In this document: piece by piece, positions 49,401 to 57,906 of the stretch
Position numbering within the stretch: the first letter of the stretch is position 1
Layout: each line of letters begins with the position of its first letter
Source: Moringa oleifera
Taxonomy: Eukaryota > Streptophyta > Magnoliopsida > Brassicales > Moringaceae
Assembly (NCBI GenBank): GCA_021397835.1
Contig: JAJFZO010000094.1
Location: 1,156,501 to 1,220,500, forward strand
DNA length: 64,000 bases
Reading direction: 5' to 3'
Notes under the pieces: model-generated
The model's input: only the letters and a program-made list of their open reading frames with translations
What the model was told of the DNA's origin: nothing
Database searches by the model: none
Position numbers and translations under genes: made by a program

Positions 49401-50785
49401 GTAGTTATTCATCTCTATATTTATATTTTCGTGTCAAGTATTATGATTCTTGCTTAGATTGCATCATTCCGTTTCATAATTTCGTGTCAAGTATTATGAT
49501 TCGTGCTTAGATTGCATCATTTCGTGTGAAGATTTCATGTCAAGTATTATGATTCGTGCCTAGATTTCATTATTTCGTGCCAAGATTTCGTGTCAACTAT
49601 TATAATTCGTGCCTAGATTTCATTATTTCGTGCCAAGTATTATGATTCGTGCCTAGATCACATCATTTCGTGCCAAGTATTATGATTCGTGCCTAGATTA
49701 CATCATTTCATTCCAAGTATTATGATTCGTGCCTAGATTACATCATTTCGTGCCAAAGTTATATGATTTCGTATCAAGTATTATGATTTTTGTTTATATT
49801 TAATATTTTGTGACATTTTCACTTGGTTTTTGCAGCACATTGATGCTTATTTATACCTATTAAGAAAACGACAGAAGGAGTTTTCAAATGCATATAAGCA
49901 GGATATATCCATTTGTGACCCTTTACTTTATGTAAGTTTTGATAATTTTCATTGGTCTTTTCTGATTGCACTGCATTTTGTTTATTGTTTGACAATCTCC
50001 TTCATTTTTTTTCCAAATGATTTTGTAGACATGTTTTTTTCATATATATAATAAGTATCAAGTAGATCTAGATGCTGATGGTCCTCCATCAAACTCACAA
50101 TGGGACACCCACCAATGGGACGATGGTCTTCTAGAGCGTGTGCGAGGAACATTTTGTGATGGCTGCCCACCATGGCACACTGTCAATAAGGTAAAAAAAA
50201 AAATTTATCTTCATCACTTTAAGTAATTAATTTTAGCAATATTTCATTTCACTGAAATATGAGCAATTGCAGCTATTAGTGCCATGCCATATTAGTGGAG
50301 TTCATTGGCTTGTTGTTATCATCGATCTGCAAAAATTTAGTTTGCGCATTTATGACTCGTATCGACAACACGTGCCACCAGAAGTGCGAATTCGACAGCA
50401 AAATTGTTTCAGATTCATGCTTCCTAGTTTTTTGTCAAGCGGTTGTTACTTCATCGCCAAACCTGATGTTGCAATTCCTACAGTTCCATTATCATGCACA
50501 TTACATCCAAAATCTCAAGTCCCTCAGCAAAAAATATCGTAAGTTTCAGTCATATCGATTTATTTACATTTATAATGTTACTAGTTTTTTAACACATGCT
50601 AATTGGCATACTTTCTTCTTTTTTTATGCAGTGGTAATTGTGGCCCTCATATGCTATATGCCATAGAGCATTTATTAGCTGGCAAGCCACTGAAGTACAC
50701 CGATACCCAAATGCCAAAAATTAGGAAGCACATGACTATTTATGTATTTGCTAACTCAACTGATGAGAACGATGACTCACAATGA
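46475..50785 (+). pseudogene. MULE-borne DUF1985 / Ulp1-like cysteine protease gene
   Basis: About ten exons can be read: 46475-47173, 47270-47407, about 47781-47999, 48137-48553, 48640-48993, 49088-49169, 49835-49932, 50068-50190, 50272-50537 and 50632-50785. Exon 1 encodes DUF1985 (HFLEGNENFIFSGLIVHNLL, WFRLGKHEVRFGKEEFCLIT, LVYLLNAFIKG). The middle is acidic and variable. The end is a C48/Ulp1-type peptidase with His in GVHWLVVIIDL, Asp in IYDSY and Cys in GNCGPHMLYAIEHLL. Ulp1 enzymes remove SUMO; what the transposon copy does is unknown. Two adjacent stops at 47348-47353 (TAG TGA, where the second copy at 59.6 kb has Gln-Trp) and a TAA at 48494-48496 disrupt it, although the catalytic residues remain. 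Confidence 0.8.
49180..49790. repeat. 40-bp minisatellite in an intron of the Ulp1-like gene
   Basis: Tandem units of 40 bp, clearest with TATGATTCGTGCCTAGAT starting at 49641, 49681 and 49721, and more diverged copies back to about 49200. Each unit contains the word ATTTCGTGCCAAGTATTATG. The array lies between the exon ending at 49169 and the one starting at 49835. Confidence 0.85.
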
Positions 50786-50999
50786 CAACTTATGTTATTT
50801 TTCACGTAATTATTTTGTATTATATTTTTGCATGTATATTTTATATATAGAAAGCTATATTGAATGACAGCAATTATCATATGATTTATATGAAAGATGT
50901 TATGAAATTAGGCCAATCTTACATTTAAAATAAGAAAGAATGAGATATGAGTAATTATGATAAGACAAAACTTAGACAACATGATGATAAAAAATTAAT

Positions 51000-51399
51000 A
51001 ATAATAAGCAAGATGTCACGAAATCAGACAATATGATACGATTTCTACCAAAATGATGGTACGAACTACTAACAATCATCATACGATTTCATCAAAAAGA
51101 TGCCACGATATATGAGACTTCTCACGTTAACGGGATAAGTTATTATCACATGATTCTGGTATACTCCTACGTGCATTACCTGTGATAATCTCAAGTACAT
51201 GATAAGTCGACGGTATCAAAAGATAACAAATCAACAGTTTGGTTCTTAACTGTACAATAAATTAACAATAATAAAAAATTATTATATATCATAAGTCAGT
51301 GATATTATTATCAATTATAGATAAACAAGAGGTAGTAGTGCAAATCTGTGAGTTATGTCCAGCCACGCATCTACGTTGCAACTATTCAAACACATTCAC
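51000..51399. other. Gap between the two tail-to-tail KI-MULE genes
   Basis: AT-rich spacer. Between 51010 and 51120 several GTCACGAA, GATACGATTT, GGTACGAAC and GCCACGAT words occur, the reverse complement of the motif seen in the left-arm introns. No coding frame is present. Confidence 0.5.
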
Positions 51400-53824
51400 T
51401 TATTGAGATTGATTTCCTTGATCATGATATTGTGGATTTGAACATGTCAACCGATTGTGTCCATATTGGCTGCACCTAGAACATTTTTTTTGTCGTGTTC
51501 TTTCCCCACTAGAGGGTATTCTTTGCTTTTTTGGACGACCTGCATGCTTACCATTATTCGGCGGTAATACAACAACATTTTTGACGTCTTCAAGCACATT
51601 CCATTCAGACTTGTCACCCACTGGATAGATTGGCTCATTGTATGTTGCTACTAAGTACTCTTGCTTGTAATAGTCAGAGCAAAGTGTTATAAAATCAATG
51701 TTACGCTCCCTGGAAAAAAATGAAAAATAATGAAGTTATTAAAACAATAATGAAAAATAAAAAAATGTTATCAACAAACAATAAATGTCACCTGGATGCA
51801 GCTAGTGCATGTGCACATGGCAACAGATCAGTCTGAAACTCTCTACAAGTGCAAGTACATTTCATGAGGTTAACAACCACCTCTTTACCCTTGTGCTTGA
51901 CTACAAATACATTCCAATCAATGTTAGAAGCTGTCATCTGTAATGAAACTTTTTGTCTTTCATTCATCAAAGTGTGGACCCATTCAGTTAATTGTGCTTT
52001 CCAAATCTTAACTTTCTCATGCCTATCATAAAACTAACGTTGCATCATATCTCTAATGAATTCCAATAAAGCCATGACGGGTAACTCGCGGGCAAATCGA
52101 AGACATGAATTCAAGCTTTCAGCAATATTAGTGGTCATGAGTTGGTATCGTCTTCGAGGGCAATACACACGTGACCATTTTTTCGGATCTTCCTTCATGA
52201 TATATTCAAATGCTTAAGGGTGATTAGCTTGTAATTCAGTCATAAATTGAGTAAATTCAGACTCTCGATATGTCCTTGCTGCACTATAGAATATTTTGGA
52301 CACTTCTTCTCTCTTGAATTTATTCTTTATATTTTGAGCCATATGCCAAGAACATAACCCATGACAAGAATCGGGGAAGACATTTACAATGGCCTTTGCA
52401 ATACAAACATGGCACCATGAAATCTTCCTTTCAAGTGAGTGGCATCGATAGCAATAACTGGTCTAATCACTGAATGGAACCCCCTTAATGATTGTCCAAG
52501 GGCTATAAAACAATACTTAAATCGATTAGTCTCATCTTCTATGCATATGTGAGCCTTAGTTCCTGGATTAGCTATTTGTAACATGTGACAATATGATGGT
52601 AATTGTTGGTATGACTCAACTGGGTCACCATAAGTAAGACACAATGCGTATTCTTTCGCCTTCCAAGCTTTGCTATATAAAATTTGTATGCCATATAATT
52701 CTTTCATGTCACTTATGATATCTTTCGGCTTAATAACCGCTGGACAATAATTTTTCCAATAATAGTAGAAGTTGCTTGTCGATGTCGTCGATGCAACTCC
52801 TCAATTGTGCAAGTGTGGATCAAATCACAACGTCTAATTTGAAAGAATTGTCCTTGTGCAACTTTTACAGCGCGGACCTTCCATGCACAATTTTCTTCTC
52901 TATAAGCAATCTTAAATATTGATTTGTTAGATCTAGTGACTCTAAATTCAAAGTTCTCAGTCAATGCATATATACCCAAAAATCGCTTTAACTCTTTCTT
53001 ATTTGAGAAAAATTGACCTCTAATAAGGGTGTCAGTTGGAGTCACTGATTCCATGGTAGAAGCCGAAACAATGCAGTGTAATTCAGCACCCAACACACTA
53101 TACCTCTTATTAACACCATCACTTATATTATTATGTGCTTTAGGGCATGCAGGTGGCACATAAGGTGGGATCGAACGTGGTACAGAAGGCAAGTTGTCAT
53201 TATTAAGCTCAACTTCCATAATGGGTTCACTTTGCTCTTCTTCGATAGGTTGAGTGGGCTCAATATCTGGGACTGGATACTCACACCCAACATCATAGTC
53301 CATCGACTCATCTAAGTTGATTTCATCAGTATTCTGAGTGTTTTGGGGAGTCTCATGATGAAATAATGGTTCCATGCCTAAATTATTACCCTGAACAATT
53401 GGATGGGTCTGTACATTGGGAATTGCATCAATAACCTCATTGCTCTCAATACAAGAGTTTAACTAATTGATTCGTTTTGAATTTTCACCATCACATATAC
53501 CATGTGTATTCTCAACATTATATCGCTCTACCAAATCCACAATTACACGGGGTACTATGTTATCATCATACAACATGAACTCAATATCATCATCATTCAC
53601 TAACTCAATTTTCATTGCAGTTTCCTCGGATCTCACTATAGTGTGCAGTGTAATATCATAATTAGAGAAATCCGTATCAATGAAGATTTAACTAAACCCA
53701 ATAACTGTGCATGTGTCAAATCCTTTTGGACAACATAACCTCGAGTTTTGATAGTCTTACCAGTATACTCAAAACTTCCTCTTGACTCGGACCACTCACC
53801 ATTCCAAGTTACAATAACATGCAT
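51400..53824 (-). pseudogene. MuDR-type transposase of the KI-MULE, internally deleted
   Basis: Minus-strand order: MHVIVTWNGEW start at 53824, acidic linker, MuDR DNA-binding domain (RGQFFSNKKELKRFLGIYAL, CAWKVRA, RRCDLIHTC), MULE transposase domain (GIQILYSKAWKAKEYAL, VIRPVIAIDATHLKGRFHGA with the first catalytic Asp), SWIM finger (CTCREFQTDLLPCAHALAAS), then after an intron (about 51710-51791) a GRPKKQR AT-hook-like stretch and a CCHC knuckle (CSRCSQYGHNRLTC). It is broken by frameshifts near 53690 and 52715, a stop at 53463-53465, stops within the later region (near 52217 and 52036) and a deletion near 52390. At that deletion the first-Asp block joins directly to IVNVFPDSCHGLCSWHMAQN, removing the second-Asp region. 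Confidence 0.85.
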
Positions 53825-53909
53825 TCTGCAATGACCATGAAAACATTTCAAAAAGAAGCAACATGTTTAAATAAGAACAAAACTAAAGTTCAGTAAATAA
53901 ATAACGATT

Positions 53910-54350
53910 TAGGTAAATAAGCAACGATATTATCTTATTTATCGATTTCATTACAGAATATCAATTATGAATGAAGTCACGATGGTTTACAAGATGGCAC
54001 GAATTTGGTGACTAAGTCACGATTTAATCAAACATAGCACGATTCTTTGTCTATGTCACGAAATAAGTAACAATATTATCTCATGTATCGATTTCATTAA
54101 AGAATATCAATTGTGAATGAAGTCACGATAGTTCACAAGATGGCACGAATTTGGTGACTAAGTCACGATTTAATCAAACATAGCACGATTCTTTATCTAT
54201 GTCACAAAATAAGTAACAATATTATCTCATGTATCGATTTCACTAAAGAATATCAATTGTGAATGAAGTCACGATGGTTCATAAGATGGCACGAATTTGG
54301 TGACTAAGTCACGATTTAATCAAACATAGCATGATTCTCTGTACATGTTA
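53910..54350. repeat. 146-bp tandem repeat, three copies
   Basis: Copies are marked by ATCGATTTCA at 53941, 54087 and 54233. Each contains GAAGTCACGAT, GATGGCACGAATTTGGTGAC and CATAGCACGATTC. They lie in the right subterminal region upstream of the transposase gene. Confidence 0.9.
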
Positions 54351-54379
54351 TGATATGCATGATACATTACGATTATTCT

Positions 54380-55210
54380 TTTCAAACACATAAAATCTTG
54401 ACAGTGTTAAGATATATTACCTTTCAAATACATATTTGTTTGTCTATTGACCCACCCGAAGACTTTTTGCTTTTGAAGAAGAATAATGTGTTAACAAAAA
54501 CGTGAGCTTGGTTGTGTAAATCTTAGATACAATGTGAAGAGAACTTTCAAACACATAAAATCTTCGCAGTATTAAGATATATTACCTTTCAAATACATAT
54601 TTGTTGGTCTATTGACCCACCCGAAGACTTTTTGCTTTTGAAGAAGAATAATGTGTTACAAAAAACGTGAGCTTGGTTGTGTAAATCTTAGATATAATAT
54701 GAAGAGAACTTTCAAACACATAAAATCTTCACAGTATTAAGATACATTACCTTTCAAATGCATATTTGTTGGTCTATTGACCCACCCGAAGACTTTTTGC
54801 TTCTGAAGAAGAATAATGTGTTATAAAAAACGTGAGCTTGGTTGTGTAAATCTTAGATACAATGTGAAAAAAACTTTCAAACACATAAAATCTTGACAGT
54901 GTTAAGATACATTACCTTTCAAATACATATTTGTTAGTCTATTGACCCACCCGAACACTTTTTGCGTTTGAAGAACAATGCGTTACCAAAAACATGAGCT
55001 TGGTTGTGTAAATCTTAGATACAACGTGAAAAGAACTTTCAAACACATAAAATCTTCGCAGTATCAAGATACATTATCTTTTAAATACATACTTGTTAGT
55101 CTCTTGACCCACCCGAACACTTTTTGCTTTTGAAGAATAATATGTTACCAAAAACATGAGCTTGGTTGTGTAAATCTTAGTTATAACATAAAGAGAACTA
55201 GCAAAAATCA
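54380..55210. repeat. 165-bp tandem repeat, five copies
   Basis: Units begin with TTCAAACACATAAAATCTT at 54381, 54546, 54711, 54876 and 55038 (spacing 165, 165, 165, 162). Each contains ATTGACCCACCCGAAGAC (or a close variant) and GTGAGCTTGGTTGTGTAAAT. The array lies between the 146-bp repeats and the right terminus and probably holds the transposase promoter region. Confidence 0.92.
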
Positions 55211-55436
55211 ATTGATTTTGTTTTTTATTCCTTTTCTAGCTTCTGTGTAGGTAGATCTTAGGTACAAACATGAAGAAAAATTTTGGGGAAAGAGGCTGGA
55301 CAAAGAGGAAGAAAGCTCGATGAGAGAGAAAGTTCAATGAGAGAGAATACTAATACTGTGTACTATTTTTTTTTTTGAATATATTTACTTTTTAAGGGTA
55401 TTATTGTCTTTAATATGGGTATTTTAGTCTTCACAG

Positions 55437-55526
55437 TACATTAAAGTGCTAAAAACATAAAAATTAGAAAAAGTGATTTGTTTTACAAAACAAGGAACAA
55501 GAAGTGCTATTTTTGTCAATTTCCTC
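55437..55526 (-). repeat. Right terminal inverted repeat of the KI-MULE
   Basis: Reverse complement of the left end with the same landmarks: GAGGAA tip, TAGCACT at offsets 18 and 76, and a TTTTGTAAAA word between them. Identity is imperfect. Confidence 0.7.
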
Positions 55527-55535
55527 TTTTCATAA
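55527..55535. repeat. Right 9-bp target-site duplication of the KI-MULE
   Basis: TTTTCATAA, identical to 45602-45610. Confidence 0.85.
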
Positions 55536-55730
55536 ACCAAGAGCACCTTATGTTTAGACCCTAAATCTAGGCATATTCTAACATTAGAAGCATCAAATTC
55601 TCAAAAAAAAAAAAGATAGAATTAAAGTTAGGCAGAGTGAGAAGTGGGGCTGTAACCATTTTTTACTTGTGTTTGGAAGGCTTCTTCACCTGCTCGGCCT
55701 CATCATTTAGCCTATGTTTCATGAATTTGG
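55527..55730 (-). pseudogene. Ty3-gypsy RT/RNase H junction fragment
   Basis: On the minus strand this reads TAPLLTLPNFN, a frameshift in an A/T tract, then DASNVRICLDLGSKHKVLLV and YEK at the KI-MULE border. These correspond to the gypsy RNase H start (consensus APVLALPDF...ETDAS...GAVLMQ...YEKE). The fragment continues exactly at 45601 on the other side of the KI-MULE. Confidence 0.7.
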
Positions 55731-56859
55731 TTTTTTATAATTTAATTCATTAAGTTTTAGTCTAATTTATTTATTAATAAACTCAAATTATAATTTTTTA
55801 TTTTAAAAATAAATCAAATTATGAGTTTAAAATTTTAAAACGAATCAGTTTAATAGTCTGACCCGTTAAAAGTAAATCAATAAATTATAATCGGATCATA
55901 TTTAGGTAACTTATTAAAATTGTAAATGAATTATAATCGAGTTATATATCTCGTTATGATTAATAAATTGATTATATTTAGATCAATCTATTAAGATTAA
56001 CAAATAAATTATATTTAGGCATATCTAATTAAATTATTAAAAAATTTATTTTGATAGGTACAATTAAATTAGTTTATAATTATTATTTATTATTAAAATA
56101 TTTATATAAATAAAATTTATATCAACAAAAATTAGGTCAAATGGTGAAAGTTTTTTTTTAACATGTTACAATTTTTAAAAATATAACAAAAAATAAAACA
56201 AAAAATTTAAAGAACAACGTTATAAACTTTTATGATCAAATGAAAGAACATTAATATAAATTAAAATTATTTTAATTTTTTGTTATATTAATTAGATGAT
56301 CTTTCAATGTAATTACATAATATCGAAATCACACAGATTTTTTAAATAAAATAAAATAATATAATATTATAAATAAAAATATATAATTAAATACATGTAT
56401 ATATGTGTAATAATTAAAATATAACTAAATTTAATAAAAATAATTGATGTAAATTTCTAATATTATATATAATTAAAGTTTTTTAAAATTTTAATATAAT
56501 TATATTTTATAAATTGATAATAAAATTAAATTTATAATATTATAAAATAAAAAAAGTATGCATGCATGCACTAGCTCATAACAGAATATTTCTCTCGGCC
56601 TCTCCGCCCATATTGCTAATTACCGAAATCCAATGTTATAGAAACAAGTAAGGAGACGTCTCAATCACAAGTTGCGTTGGAGCAGTGGAGCAACAATTTC
56701 TAATTTTTTACCTATCATCAAGTGACACGTACATAATGGTATATTTATCATATTTTAACTTTATATTCAAGATGCATCATATATATCTATATATATAATA
56801 ATTAAAAATAATATACGTAAAATGAGTAACGATGACATCAGGTGAGTAACGATACCATC
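55731..56859. other. Very AT-rich DNA between gypsy fragments
   Basis: No coding frame or recognisable element. The gypsy protease and RT, which should lie here if the gag at 56.9-57.5 kb belongs to the same copy, are absent, so this is either a large deletion or replaced sequence. Confidence 0.4.
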
Positions 56860-57500
56860 ACCTGAAGTATCAGTCTCCTAGAAACTCACCAGATCTGATG
56901 TTGGATCTTTATTGTTGAGATTAGAAAACCTCGCTCGCATCGCCTTGGCATATTGCTGCCAATTAATGTCTTTCAATTCGCCTACCTTTTTCATACAACA
57001 CTTATGCTGCTGCAGTGCCTTCCCATCAAGTTCAATCATCACGGTTTCGACCTTCTCTGGTTTCGACAATCGAATCGCTTAGAAAAATTGTTCTACCTTC
57101 ATGTACCAATCCAAAAGATTATGTCCATCGAACTGAGGACACTCCGGTTTCTTCTTCCGCGCTGCATAAGTGGATCTATCCTCTCCAGACAAAGAACTAT
57201 CAGGTTCCTTAATCAATCGAAGGATAGCACTACCACTTGAATCTCATTTACTCGCTCGTTGTTATTGCATAGGTCGCCACTCACCACATCTGCACAATCA
57301 AAGGTGGATATCTTTCTGCTGGAGGAAGATAATAGTTTCTCAAGCTTTGCAAACATTGCTTCCATCTCGCGACGCATTTCCAAGTTGTTTTGATCTTTTT
57401 TTGTTTTCAAGGTCGTCATACGACAATTAGCTTTCTCCATATCTTTTTGCAGACGTGTTTGAACCCCGTCGATCATGGCTTTCATATCATCGATGGCTGT
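56860..57500 (-). pseudogene. Ty3-gypsy Gag remnant
   Basis: Minus strand: a start at 57485 with a coiled-coil-like MKAMIDGVQTRLQKDMEKAN and EMRREMEAMFAKLEKLL. A frame change leads to ECPQFDGHNLLDWYMKVEQFF, a stop, then KPEKVETVMIELDGKALQQH and INWQQYAKAMRARFSN (57070-56890). This is the Retrotrans_gag pattern (FDG.N...W....E.FF, GKAL.W...). It probably is the 5' part of the gypsy element whose Pol is at 55.7 and 45.6-44.2 kb. Confidence 0.7.
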
Positions 57501-57906
57501 CGTTAATGGTGGAAGAATATTTGAAAAGGTAATAATAGAATTTGCAGAGGATTTGAGAAAGAAAGAGAAAGAGAAAGAAAAATTGTTTGTTGAGGTAATG
57601 GAATTCAGTGCAGTGTGCAGTTGACATTCCCTATATTAATAATAAACACTACCAAATCCAAGCCTTACACTGAGTTAGAGTCCAAAATTAATTAACTACA
57701 TCGTTAACTATCTTATTACATTAAATGACTAAGCTAATAACATGAAATACTAAAACACAGCGTTTAAATTTCCTTCAATCTTCAAAGTTGGCGCCAAATT
57801 CCTTTTTTTGAACTTTAAACAGATTAAAAGTTTAGATTTGACATGAAGGCTGATTACGGGGTCATATGAGTTTTATAATTCTTATTGAAGAGTGAGATTT
57901 TTTGTC
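57501..57906 (-). other. Probable gypsy 5' leader or LTR remnant
   Basis: On the minus strand, 57790 downward starts with TTTGGCGCCAACTTTG. It includes a TATTAATATAGG TATA-like word and a CTTTCTCTTTCTC pyrimidine stretch just before the Gag start, the usual look of an LTR R-U5/leader. The TGGCGCC word could be the start of a tRNA-Asp-type primer-binding site but diverges after 8 bases. Boundaries are uncertain. Confidence 0.35.

Larger units (their letters stand above)
45611..55526. mobile_element. 9.9-kb Kaonashi-type Mutator-like element (KI-MULE)
   Basis: The element is bounded by a perfect 9-bp duplication and by related ends: GGGGAATTTTTATATTTAGC at left, and on the other strand GAGGAAATTGACAAAAATAG at right. 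In each end a TAGCACT word occurs at offset 17 or 18 and again at offset 75 or 76. Inside are a DUF1985 + Ulp1-protease-like gene on plus (46475-50785) and a MuDR-type transposase gene on minus (53824-51400), arranged tail to tail. This is the known architecture of KI-MULEs and cucurbit CUMULE elements. Both genes are damaged, so this copy can move only with help from another. It sits inside the RNase H of a gypsy relic. Confidence 0.88.

Noticed and set aside
49180..55210. Regular direct repeats that might suggest a CRISPR-like array
   Set aside because: The units are contiguous tandem repeats without unique spacers, in a plant genome and inside a transposon; they are mini- and macrosatellites.
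57785..57796. TGGCGCC as a firm tRNA-Asp primer-binding site
   Set aside because: Match extends only about 8 bases and no LTR end could be placed next to it.
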